DNA of 8,757 nucleotides from CAWATG01 sp963785035 (GCA_963785035.1 CAWATG010000012.1:1-8757), one strand, 5' to 3'. Positions 1-7,357 are shown, counted from the stretch's first letter. Numbers and translations: made by a program. The notes: generated by a model not told the origin, from the sequence alone.

Positions 1-180
1 TCAGGTGCGGACGGACTCGCACAACACCGGCAGGACGTCGTGGTCGAGCCGCGGGTCTCCGGGGTCGATGTCGTAAAGAACCATGACGAGATTGTCGCAC
101 GAGTTCTGAGCACGAGCGGCCGCTGCGGCGACACGCACGGCCTTCGGATGACTGACGTGTCGCGTGTGGTGGGGATCCAT
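1..180 (-). CDS. small hypothetical protein, 59 aa
   Basis: A complete minus-strand frame of 60 codons runs from ATG at 180-178 to TGA at 3-1. An in-frame stop lies five codons upstream (195-193), so the start cannot lie much further out. The product begins MDPHHTRH, has an Ala/Arg-rich stretch around residues 17-25 (VAAAAARAQ), and ends with an acidic, Asp/Pro-rich half (DIDPGDPRLDHDV). Most codons end in G or C, as expected for coding DNA in this genome. No Shine-Dalgarno sequence is visible. I do not recognise the family. It is divergent from the phospholipase gene, with 75 nt between the starts. Because frame errors are common near this end, it could also be a fragment of a longer protein or a chance ORF. 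Confidence 0.4.
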   Translation of the reverse strand: MDPHHTRHVSHPKAVRVAAAAARAQNSCDNLVMVLYDIDPGDPRLDHDVLPVLCESVRT

Positions 181-245
181 CGATTGGATGTGTCAATGCG
201 CATATGTTGAAGCGGGTCAGCAGAACCCAGGTTCGATCATGGAGT

Positions 246-250
246 GGAGG
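246..250 (+). promoter_or_regulatory. ribosome binding site that fixes the phospholipase start
   Basis: GGAGG followed by a 5-nt spacer (TTGCG) and GTG at 256. It decides the start of the patatin gene, since a longer reading from ATG 204 begins in a different frame with no ribosome site and an untypical N-terminus. Confidence 0.6.
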
Positions 251-255
251 TTGCG

Positions 256-1292
256 GTGAAGCTCGATCTGGTGTCGAAGGCGGCGGCGTGAAAGGCATTG
301 CCCTCGTGGGTGCGCTGTCGGTCTTGGAGGAGCGGGGGTTCGACTTCCATCGCATCGCTGGTTTCGGCCGGAGCCATCGTGGGTTCCCTCGCCGCGGCGC
401 GCGCATGCCTACGGCGACCATGACCGCCACCGTGAACTCGATCGACTACCGCGCGTTCAAGGATCCCACCTTTCTCAGTCGCTTCCTTTTGGTCGGGAAA
501 GGCGCGTCCCTCCTGTTCCATAAGGGCATCTACCAGGGCGACGCTGTGGAGGAATGGGTTCGTGCACAGCTCGAGTCGTGTGGCGTGTCGACATTCTCGG
601 ATTTGCTCGACGATGATGAGGATCCGGGCAGCTCGTCTGCCGACCCGTCGAAGCGGTACCGATTGATCGTCACCTCGTCCGATGTCACCAACGGTCGCCT
701 GGCATTACTTCCCGGCGACTTCTCGACGCAGTACCCAGGTAGCACTCCTGGTGATGCCGGTACCCGCAGCGTCGCCGAAGCAGTCCGTTGCTCGATGTCG
801 ATCCCGTTCTTCTACCAACCCCATGAGATCGCCTATGTCGGCGGCCCGAACTTGGGTCAGAAGCGCAAGGCGCTGATGGTCGACGGCGGGATGCTCTCCA
901 ACTTTCCCGTGCAGGTGTTCGATCGTTCCGATGGAGCAGCCCCGCGTTGGCCGACCTTCGGCATCAAGTTGTCCGGGAGACCCGGCGATTCACGTGCCCC
1001 CGAGGCAATCGATGGTCCGATCGAGTTCGCGAAGTCCCTACTGACCACGATGATGGGCTTCGCGGACCGGGCACATATCGAGGATCCCGAGGTTGTGGCG
1101 CGCACCATCTTCATTGACACGTTTGGCGTATCGGCGACCGAATTCGACCGTGTGTCAACCGACGAGGACCTTCGCAACAGGTTGTTCGAGAGTGGCAGAA
1201 ACGCGGCAACGTGGTTTCTCGATGGTGACGGGACGCCAGAACACCCGCCGTGGTCCTTTGAGCGGTATGTGCAAGGGGCGACGCAGAGCTAG
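256..1292 (+). CDS. patatin-like phospholipase family protein (reading frame broken)
   Basis: Probable serine acyl hydrolase acting on phospholipids or other lipid esters. The oxyanion-hole motif GGGVKG is at about residues 9-14, the nucleophile elbow G-x-S-A-G at about 36-40 (Ser codon 364-366), and the catalytic Asp in DGG at about 211-213 (codon 882-884). About 346 residues after repair is normal for bacterial patatins. I place the start at GTG 256 (MKLDLV) because GGAGG at 246-250 lies 5 nt upstream and this gives the usual patatin N-terminus; the ATG at 204 is in another frame before a missing base. Three breaks are needed: one base lost near 274, two lost near 363 inside the nucleophile motif, and one lost near 404 in a GCGCGCGC run. 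From 405 to the stop the frame is intact. No signal peptide is visible, so it is probably cytoplasmic. Family certain, substrate unknown. Confidence 0.88.
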
Positions 1293-1336
1293 ACCACCGC
1301 ATCTCCCCGAGGGTGCGCGTGTGGCACGATGATCCC

Positions 1337-2545
1337 ATGGCACTTTCCGTGACCCTGGCTGACGTGCGCACCGCCGCCGCGACGATCGCAGGCGCGGTCA
1401 TCGTCACGCCGACCCTGCACGCCGGCACCCTCTCGGAGATGGCGGGCGCCGACCTCTGGGTGAAGTTCGAGAACCAGCAGTACACGGGTTCGTTCAAGGA
1501 GCGTGGCGCGCGCAACTTCCTCGAACATCTGTCCTCCGACGAGCGTGCCCACGGTGTCGTAGCGGCCTCGGCGGGAAATCATGCGCAGGGCGTCGCCTAT
1601 CACGCGCGCCTGCTCGGCGTCGCCGCAACGATCGTGATGCCGGCCGATACGCCATTCACGAAGGTGACGAACACCACGCATCACGGTGCGCGAATTGTGC
1701 TGGAAGGTGCTGACTACACGGCCGCGTTCGCTCACGCGCAGGATATTGCCCTGCAGACCGGCGCATGCCTCGTGCCAGGATTCGACGACCCGATGATCAT
1801 CGCAGGTCAAGGTACGGTTGCTCTCGAGTTGCTTGCGGGTGCACCGAAGCTCGACGCGATCGTGGTGCCGGTCGGCGGCGGGGGCCTGATTGCCGGAATC
1901 GCGGTGGTTGCCAAGCAGATGGCGCCCGATCTGCGCGTTGTGGGCGTGCAGAGCGAGGGCTATCCGGGAATGCTGCACGCGCTCGGGCGGGGGCCTTCGC
2001 CCACAGGCGGTCCGACGATCGCCGAAGGAATCGCCGTCGCCGAGCCGGGAGTGCTGACTCCGCGATGGTCGGGGAACTCGTCGATGAGATCGTCACAGTC
2101 ACCGAGCAACGTGTCGAAGAGGCGATAGCCCTGTACGTCGAGATCGAGAAGTCGGTTGTCGAGGGTGCGGGCGCAGCCGCGCTCGCCGCGGTTCTCCAAT
2201 ATCCCGAGATGTTTCGTGGCCAAACCGTTGCGTTGATCGCGAGCGGTGGAAATATCGACCCCCGCGTGTTGACGTCCGTCTTGTTGCGAAGCCTTGCCCG
2301 ATCGGGACGACTTGTCCGACTTCATATCGATGTCCCCGACCGCCCAGGGGCACTCGCTGTGATCACAACTGTTGTTGCACACGAGAAGGGCAACGTCGTC
2401 GATGTCGAGCATCGACGGGATCTGCCGGGTCTCGCTCTCGCACGTGCGCGCCTGGAACTCTCGATCGAGACGCGTGATCGCGCCCATGCAGGCGAGATCG
2501 TCCGCGGCAATCGCGGCCGCCGGTTTCCATGTCGAGGTCGTGTGA
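1337..2545 (+). CDS. ilvA: threonine dehydratase (threonine ammonia-lyase) with ACT domain (reading frame broken)
   Basis: PLP enzyme that deaminates L-threonine to 2-oxobutanoate, the first step toward isoleucine, or catabolic. The PLP lysine is in GSFKERGA (K54, codon 1496-1498), followed by SAGNHAQG at 78-85 and the phosphate-binding GGGG loop at 180-183. A single C-terminal ACT-type domain begins near nt 2320 (LHIDVPDRPGAL). About 402 residues matches the medium form with one ACT domain. ATG 1337 gives MALSVTL; GTG 1319, preceded by GAGGG, is an in-frame alternative. Two frame breaks exist: one base lost near 2060-2064 (the true frame resumes MVGELVDEIV), and one extra or two missing bases near 2503, after which AAIAAAGFHVEVV leads to TGA 2543-2545. 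It lies 44 nt after the phospholipase on the same strand and may be co-transcribed. A tdcB-like catabolic role cannot be excluded. Confidence 0.9.
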
Positions 2546-2728
2546 ACCAGACGGCGAGCCCGTCCCATGATGGACCCTGACACGCATCACATCTGGTACG
2601 GCTCCGACGAAAAGCGACATTCGATTGCCGATCCTGCCCTGTGAAGTGCTCAAGTCCGCACTCCTGCGATTCGACACCTAAGAGCGGTGATTCCGGCCGT
2701 GGGGCAGTTTCTTGGATCGAGGTTGGCG
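2546..2728. other. gap of 183 nt with no convincing gene
   Basis: Beyond the hairpin at 2550-2564, two scraps look faintly coding. One is an ATG-led reading at 2567-2643 beginning MMDPDTHH. The other is a different frame with no ATG start that ends LLRFDT at TAA 2679-2681. They overlap, and a base change near 2640 would join them into a peptide of about 38 residues, but neither has a good ribosome site. I see no clear promoter for the next gene. Confidence 0.3.
2550..2564 (+). terminator. weak hairpin after the threonine dehydratase
   Basis: GACGG (2550-2554), loop CGAGC, CCGTC (2560-2564): a perfect 5-bp GC-rich stem beginning 5 nt after the repaired stop codon. No T tract follows, so it is only a possible terminator. 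Confidence 0.2.
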
Positions 2729-3121
2729 ATGTTGAGTGAATTCAGGGTGGATTGGAATGGCTTCGGTCCTGCGGAGCATTACGAAGGCAAAAAGGTGCAC
2801 CTGTCTGTCTACCGCGACGGCGAGTACTTCCAGTTCATCAACGCTGTCGCGTCAGGGATCGATCTCTTTCATCACGGCGAGGAGACGATGACGACCTCCG
2901 GTCGCTTCTGGAAGGCCTTCGCCCTCGAAGCGGTCCCGCTGATTCGCCTCGCTCTCGTTCACGGCGACATTCCGCTGCGCGATCCGATCGTGCCGTTCGA
3001 AGTTCGCCCAGATGTTCACAATGCCGTGGAGCACTCCCGGATCGACGTGTCCGGTGACGCCGTGGAATTGGGGACGATCGCAACCTTCCGCCTCGAGGTT
3101 GTTTCTGCCGTCTCGGACTGA
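2729..3121 (+). CDS. hypothetical protein, 130 aa
   Basis: Intact frame of 130 residues. I choose ATG 2729 because GAGG at 2719-2722 lies 6 nt upstream; a GTG-type start at 2687 would add 14 residues with no ribosome site. The protein begins MLSEFRVDWNGFGPAEHYEG, has an aromatic segment (YRDGEYFQFINAV, about residues 31-43), a His/Glu cluster (LFHHGEE), a short hydrophobic helix-like part (FALEAVPLIRLAL), and a C-terminal half with alternating polar and hydrophobic residues that suggests beta strands. There is no signal peptide, transmembrane helix or cysteine motif. I do not recognise the family. It converges on the monooxygenase gene, with 27 nt between the stops, and nothing in its context indicates function. 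Codon use matches its neighbours. Confidence 0.75.
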   Translation: MLSEFRVDWNGFGPAEHYEGKKVHLSVYRDGEYFQFINAVASGIDLFHHGEETMTTSGRFWKAFALEAVPLIRLALVHGDIPLRDPIVPFEVRPDVHNAVEHSRIDVSGDAVELGTIATFRLEVVSAVSD

Positions 3122-3127
3122 CCGGAG

Positions 3128-3147
3128 CACGGTCGGGCGCTGCCGTG
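3128..3147. terminator. possible bidirectional hairpin between convergent genes
   Basis: CACGG (3128-3132) and CCGTG (3143-3147) form a 5-bp stem, plus one T-G pair, around an approximately 8-10 nt loop. It lies in the 27-nt gap between the stop codons of the 130-aa protein and the monooxygenase. There is no T run on either strand, so the call is weak. Confidence 0.2.
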
Positions 3148-3148
3148 A

Positions 3149-4640
3149 TCAGTTCGCGGCGAGTACGCCCCCCGAACACGTGTCATAACACTCGCGATCG
3201 GGCCGCAGAGTACGAGTCCGGTACTCGGTCATGTTAAGCGGCCATTGCGTGACGATCCGGCCCGTCGCAGACCGGTAGTACCCGGGACATCCTGCCTGCC
3301 AGACCTCGATGCCATCCAGCGCATGCTGGATCTCGGTGTTGTGCCGAGTGACGGCATCACGCTTCACCTCGAGCCATGCGAGCCCTTCGTCACGGAGTCG
3401 TTCGATCTGGCGAATCGCGTACGTGACCTGGCACTCGATCATGAAGAGGATCGTGCCATTGTTCGTGTTGGGACCGTAGAGCATGAAGAGGTTTGGGTAG
3501 CCGGTAACGGTGATGCCGAGGTATGCCTCCGGTCCGTCGCTCCAGTCGTCGGCGAGTCTCCGACCGCGACGGCCCGTTACCTCGATCGCCGAGAGATACC
3601 GAGTCGTGTCGAAACCCGTCGCCAACACGATGGTGTCGGCGTGACGTTCGCACCCGTCGGCAGTGATGATCGCGTCGGCCGTGATCCTGGCGATCGGATC
3701 CGTCACGAGCTCGACATTGTCTCGGTTGAAGGTGGGGTAGTAGTCGTTCGACATCAGGGGGCGTTTGCAGCCGAATGGATGCGTTGGCGTCAGCTTGGCG
3801 CGGAATGCGGGATCCTCGACGCCGGAGATCGCCTGCAAGCCCATCTCCTCTGAGACGCGCAACATCGTCTTGTTCGTGAGCGTCATGATCTCGTCGTAGG
3901 TGCACCATGCCTTGTTCCGAATGGTCCGCGATGCCATCGGATCACTGCGGAAATGCTCGAGCTCCTCGGTCGTATAGGGCGTGTCATCTTTGGGCAGTAC
4001 CCAGTTCGCCGTGCGCTGGAAGACCTTGAGTTCCTTTGCCGCTGCCGCGTACTTCGGGGATGAGTTGCACGGCGCTTGCCGCACTCCCGATGACGGCGAC
4101 GCTCTGTTGGGACAGGTCGTGTGATGCGTCCCATTGGGCCGAATGCATTGCGATGCCCGTGAAGGCGTCGAGCCCGTCGATGTCTGGCCAGACCTGTGCA
4201 CCGAACATACCAACGGCGCCGATAACAGCGTCGAACTCGAACACATCGCCGCGATCGGTCACGACGCGCCAGACGCAGCACTCGTCATCCCAGCGCAAGC
4301 CCGTCACGGCGGTTCCGAGTCGGAGGTGCGGTTCCAATCCGTACTTGCGTACACAATGTTCGAAATACTCCAGGAGTTCCGGTTGGTGTGCGAACGGGCG
4401 CGACCAGTCGTTCTTGATCTCGAAGGAAAACGAATACAGGTGCGATGTGACGTCACATGCCGCGCCCGGATACCGGTTGCGGTGCCATGTGCCGCCGACG
4501 CCGTCGGCACGGTCGAAGATCGTGAACTGTGAGATGCCGGCGGCCTCGAGTTTGATACCCGCACAAATCCCACCCGGACCCGCACCGATTACTGCGACAC
4601 GCAGATCGCTACGGCGATCACCAGAGTGCTCCGTCATCAT
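3149..4640 (-). CDS. flavin-containing monooxygenase, Baeyer-Villiger type (one frame break)
   Basis: FAD/NADPH class B monooxygenase, expected to insert oxygen next to a ketone carbonyl (giving an ester or lactone) or to oxygenate a heteroatom. FAD-binding GAGPGG is at residues 19-24, and GGTWHRNRYPGAACD at 49-63 is typical of Baeyer-Villiger-like enzymes. The fingerprint FTGIAMHSAQWD is at 160-171, the NADPH Rossmann motif GSAASA at 185-190, and ATGFD lies further on. Repaired length is about 496 residues, normal for the family. The start ATG 4640 is followed by a second ATG; AAGGAG (4652-4647) lies 6 nt upstream. One break at 4052 (one extra or two missing bases) splits it after QLIPE, and the second frame continues YAAAAKELKVFQRT without loss. 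Its nearest co-oriented neighbour, 171 nt upstream, is a dienelactone hydrolase family gene. Substrate unknown; N-oxidation remains an alternative. Confidence 0.9.
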
Positions 4641-4646
4641 CCCCCG

Positions 4647-4652
4647 CTCCTT
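4647..4652 (-). promoter_or_regulatory. ribosome binding site of the monooxygenase
   Basis: AAGGAG read on the minus strand, 6 nt before ATG 4640. A GC hairpin (CGGGC 4658-4662, loop, GCCCG 4666-4670) lies 5 nt further upstream in the leader. Confidence 0.55.
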
Positions 4653-4696
4653 GATCTCGGGCCGCGCCCGGCACGAGAATCCGACTCGCTGTGGGC

Positions 4697-4725
4697 ACCC
4701 TACCGGCCTGAAAGCACCGTGTCCT
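4697..4725 (-). promoter_or_regulatory. candidate promoter of the monooxygenase
   Basis: On the minus strand, AGGACA (4725-4720) as a -35 box (four of six consensus bases), a 17-nt spacer, and TAGGGT (4702-4697) fitting TANNNT as a -10 box. Transcription would start near 4690 and give a leader of about 50 nt containing the AAGGAG site. The match is by eye only. Confidence 0.3.
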
Positions 4726-4765
4726 CCGACATGGCGCGACAGGAATGGTGAGGGATCGAGGAAGG

Positions 4766-4779
4766 CTCGCGCCAGCGAG
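4766..4779 (-). terminator. weak hairpin downstream of the first hydrolase
   Basis: CTCGC/GCGAG stem of 5 bp with a 4-nt loop, 33-46 nt past the hydrolase stop. On the minus strand it is followed by CCTTCCT, a poor T tract. It is a possible terminator separating the hydrolase from the monooxygenase. Confidence 0.22.
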
Positions 4780-4811
4780 GTTGCTCCGATCGCCGTGTCA
4801 CACGAGGGGCG

Positions 4812-5546
4812 TCAAACGCTCGTCTTCAGATGCGCGTCGAAGAACGCGACGATGCGGGCTTTGGCGTCCTGTGCCGAGGCCTCGTGGTAGCCGCTTCCTG
4901 GGATCAACTTCGTGAGGATCGACAGCATCAACGGTTGCTTCTCGCCCGATCCCTCGTGGTCGTTGAGGAACGAGTGCCCTGCGTCGGGGTATTCCTTGAT
5001 GTCGTGTTCGATGCCGAGAGCGTTCAGATTCACTTCGAGTTGGTGCGCCTTGCCCCGAAGCATGCGATCCTTCGCGCCATAGCTTCCGACGATCGGGCAT
5101 GCCCCTTCCAAAGAGGTGGCTGAATACCCATCCTTCGGGGCAGTTCCGTAGTTGACACTCGACGCAGAGAATCCGTGATTCGGAGCGAGGGCAAGCGCCA
5201 GGCCACCGCCCATGCAATAGCCGATCACGCCGATCGAACCAGTGCAGTCGCCCCGATCTGCGAGCCAACGGCGCATCGCTTCGGTGTCATCGAACGCTCG
5301 TCCGTGCCGAGCTCGAGTCTCGCGCATGGTCGCGATCATGCACATGGGCATCCGGCGCCCGTGGAACAGGTCGGGAGCGACGGCCAGATAGCCTGCACCT
5401 GCGAGCCAGTCCGCCTGATTGCGCAGATCCTGGGACATGCCCAAGGCGTCATGGATGACAACGACTCCGGGCCACGGACCCGCGTCGGTTGGCGTGGCAA
5501 GGTAGAACGGCATTTCGCCCGTCGGTGTTGTGATCGTCATGATCAT
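4812..5546 (-). CDS. dienelactone hydrolase family protein
   Basis: Alpha/beta hydrolase with a cysteine nucleophile, expected to open lactones or cleave esters in the cytoplasm. Numbering from the GTG at 5549, the nucleophile elbow GYCMGG is at 110-115 (C112), the acid is D161 in GAKD, and the base is H192 in AGHSF. The spacings of 49 and 31 match the classical Cys-Asp-His triad of dienelactone hydrolase. The region that is QE(I/A)FG in classical enzymes reads HDALG (D34), so the conserved Glu near the nucleophile is replaced by Asp. Length is about 244 residues, normal for the family. The frame is intact. GTG 5549, ATG 5546 and ATG 5540 are all possible starts and no strong ribosome site decides; I give 5546. 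It is divergent from the luciferase-family gene and upstream of the monooxygenase on the same strand. Substrate not predictable. Confidence 0.9.
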   Translation of the reverse strand: MIMTITTPTGEMPFYLATPTDAGPWPGVVVIHDALGMSQDLRNQADWLAGAGYLAVAPDLFHGRRMPMCMIATMRETRARHGRAFDDTEAMRRWLADRGDCTGSIGVIGYCMGGGLALALAPNHGFSASSVNYGTAPKDGYSATSLEGACPIVGSYGAKDRMLRGKAHQLEVNLNALGIEHDIKEYPDAGHSFLNDHEGSGEKQPLMLSILTKLIPGSGYHEASAQDAKARIVAFFDAHLKTSV

Positions 5547-5566
5547 CACCGAAGTCTTTCATGTCG

Positions 5567-5595
5567 TCGGCATCTTGGCACTGGTCCCGTACGCT
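5567..5595 (+). promoter_or_regulatory. candidate promoter of the YhbW-like oxidoreductase
   Basis: TCGGCA (5567-5572, four of six -35 bases), 17-nt spacer, TACGCT (5590-5595, TANNNT). It lies in the roughly 97-nt divergent gap and would give a leader of about 42 nt with GAGGG at 5635-5639, 4 nt before ATG 5644. Confidence 0.33.
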
Positions 5596-5643
5596 GAGCG
5601 CGAGTGCTGAAGTGTCCAGGGCTCCAATGGTGGTGAGGGTGGT

Positions 5644-6641
5644 ATGGGTGTTTCGAGGTTCGTTCCTCTTTCAATTCTCGACCTCGCAATTGTCGGAAAG
5701 GGGGAGACACCCCGCGACGCACTCGAGGGCAGCGTCGCGATCGCACAACGAGCGGAGGAGCGTGGGTATCGACGCGTCTGGTACGCCGAGCATCACAACA
5801 TCGCATCGATTGCCTCGTCGGCAACGAGCGTCCTGATCGCCCACGTTGCAGCGAAGACACAAACGATTCGTCTCGGCGCAGGTGGGATCATGTTGCCGAA
5901 CCACGCTCCACTCACGATCGCAGAGCAGTTCGGCACGTTGGAGACGCTGCATCCCGGACGAATCGATCTCGGCCTTGGCCGCGCGCCTGGGAGTGATCAG
6001 AACACCATGCGTGCCCTGCGCCGTAGCGTCATGAGTGCCGAATCGTTCCCCGCCGATGTCGTGGAGCTGCGGGGTTTTCTCACAGGTCAGACGGTCATCC
6101 CGGGAGTCTTTGCAATCCCCGGAACAGGAACGAACGTGCCCTTGTACATTCTCGGTTCGTCATTGTTCGGAGCAAAGGTCGCAGCGTACTCGGGTTGCCG
6201 TATGCGTTCGCGTCGCATTTCGCGCCGAACTCGCTCGAGGAAGCGGTGGAGCTGTATCGCCGTGAGTTTCAGGCCTCAGAACAGCTCGCTGAGCCGTACG
6301 TCCTGGCGGGACTCAACGTGATTGCAGCCGATAGTAGTGACGTTGCACGCGAACATTTCCATGCAGTGAGCCGCTTGCGAGTCGCGTTGCTCCTCGGGCG
6401 CGAACGGAACTATTCCGACGAGGAGGCCGACGCCATCCTGCGCTCACCACAGGGCAGCCACATTGCGCAGATGATGACCTACTCGGCCATCGGTACTGCC
6501 CAGGAGGTCAAAGAGCATCTCGATGCATTTGTGCAACACGCGAATGCCGACGAGGTGATCGTTGTACACCAAGGCACCACGATCGAGGCGAGGCTGCGTT
6601 CGGTCGATCTTCTCGCCGACGTCAGCGGGCGGTTGACGTAG
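5644..6641 (+). CDS. luciferase-family flavin oxidoreductase, YhbW-like (one frame break)
   Basis: Luciferase-like monooxygenase fold (TIM barrel, reduced FMN or possibly F420). The sequence resembles the group typified by E. coli YhbW: an LSILDLA opening, AEHHN at 48-52, GAGGIMLPNH at 78-87, and GRIDLGLGRAPGSDQ at 105-119. Repaired length is about 332 residues, close to that of the family. ATG 5644 is preceded by GAGGG with a 4-nt spacer. One base is missing near 6193-6196: the first frame ends KVAAYSG and the second resumes LPYAFASHFAP, a run normally contiguous in this family. The lost base lies in a GGG/TT run, so a homopolymer miscall is likely. The C-terminal half is intact to TAG 6639-6641. 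Its last 20 nt overlap the end of the convergent hydrolase gene. The physiological substrate of this group is generally unclear and nothing here resolves it. Confidence 0.9.
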
Positions 6642-7320
6642 CAGCGAGGTGGTGGTTGAACCAGGTGAGGGTTCGGTTCCAGGCGTCGTAGGCGCTCTCG
6701 GCGTGGTAGTCGGAACGCTGGTCGCAGTGAAAACCGTGCCCAGCGTGGGGGTAGCGGACGAGGTTGGTTTCCTGGCCGGAGGATGCGGCTGCTTCGCGGA
6801 GCAGTTCTACGTCTGGGACAGGGATGCTTTCATCAAGGTCGCCGTAAAGACCCAACCATGGAGCGAGCAAGCGTGGCGCCTCTGCGATGAGCGAACCGAA
6901 CCCAAACCTTCCGACGGCAACGCCGCCTCCATAGAACGTGACAGCAGCGCCGACCGCGCGTCGTGTCGCGGTCACGAGCGCGACGCTTCCTCCCATGCAG
7001 AACCCGACGACGCCAATGTGGCGGAGTTCGATGTCATGATCGGTGAGGTACACGAGAGCGGTGTCGACATCGACCATGATGTCCTCAGGGTCGAGCGCGC
7101 TCATGTGGGGCACGACCTGCGAGTAGTCGTCGTAGCCGAACTTCGGATCCCCGGTGCGATGAAACAAGTGTGGCGCGACCGCCAGCCAACCTTCCGCCGC
7201 GAAGCGCCTCGTGACGTCATCGATGTGGTCATTGAGTCCGAACGCCTCTTGCACGACGACGATTCCGCCCTTGGGAGGCCGCGACGGTTCGTGGATGGTC
7301 AGCGGGGTCATGTCAGCCAT
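6622..7320 (-). CDS. dienelactone hydrolase family protein
   Basis: Second Cys-type alpha/beta hydrolase, 232 residues, frame intact. QEAFG at 24-28 carries the Glu that is conserved next to the nucleophile in dienelactone hydrolases. The elbow is GFCMGG with C108, the acid is probably D163 in GDLD (D161 is an alternative), and the base is H195 in AGHGF. It is expected to hydrolyse lactones or activated esters in the cytoplasm. The N-terminus is short, starting MADMTPLTIHEPSRPPKGG. ATG 7320 has no Shine-Dalgarno sequence but lies 7 nt after TAGCCT, which suggests a leaderless message. The stop (6624-6622) lies inside the convergent oxidoreductase gene. It differs clearly from the other hydrolase at 4812-5546 (QEAFG versus HDALG, different loop lengths), so the pair is not a recent duplication. 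Confidence 0.92.
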   Translation of the reverse strand: MADMTPLTIHEPSRPPKGGIVVVQEAFGLNDHIDDVTRRFAAEGWLAVAPHLFHRTGDPKFGYDDYSQVVPHMSALDPEDIMVDVDTALVYLTDHDIELRHIGVVGFCMGGSVALVTATRRAVGAAVTFYGGGVAVGRFGFGSLIAEAPRLLAPWLGLYGDLDESIPVPDVELLREAAASSGQETNLVRYPHAGHGFHCDQRSDYHAESAYDAWNRTLTWFNHHLAATSTAR

Positions 7321-7327
7321 GCGGGCA

Positions 7328-7357
7328 AGGCTACGTTTGCCGGCCCCCCCTCGTCGA
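7328..7357 (-). promoter_or_regulatory. candidate promoter of the second hydrolase, leaderless type
   Basis: On the minus strand, TCGACG (7357-7352, four of six -35 bases), an 18-nt spacer containing seven G in a row, and TAGCCT (7333-7328), then 7 nt to ATG 7320. A start site at or next to the A of ATG would make a leaderless transcript, common in actinobacteria. The absence of any ribosome site before ATG agrees. Confidence 0.45.

Noticed and set aside
203..208. TATGTT as a -10 box for the phospholipase
   Set aside because: It fits TANNNT, but no -35-like hexamer lies 16-19 nt upstream, so the match is not better than chance.
1289..1978. Minus-strand open frame opposite the threonine dehydratase
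   Set aside because: It is antisense to a well-conserved enzyme, has no ribosome site, and its Arg/His-rich composition is typical of shadow frames.
4445..4458. Perfect 14-bp palindrome ATGTGACGTCACAT resembling a regulator site
   Set aside because: It lies inside the monooxygenase and encodes the conserved C-D-V-T-S-H part of the flavoprotein motif. The half sites are only 2 nt apart, unlike the 6 nt of CRP-type sites.
4658..4670. GC hairpin before the monooxygenase ribosome site as a riboswitch or attenuator
   Set aside because: It has only a 5-bp stem and 3-nt loop, with no alternative pairing or leader peptide seen; too little to claim regulation.
4036..4890. Plus-strand open frame of 284 codons
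   Set aside because: It runs antisense across the monooxygenase, the gap and the end of the first hydrolase; composition is low-information and no motif is recognisable.
7344..7350. Run of seven C as a phase-variation tract
   Set aside because: It lies in the spacer of one candidate promoter, is too short and isolated to argue for switching, and its length is uncertain given the base-call errors.
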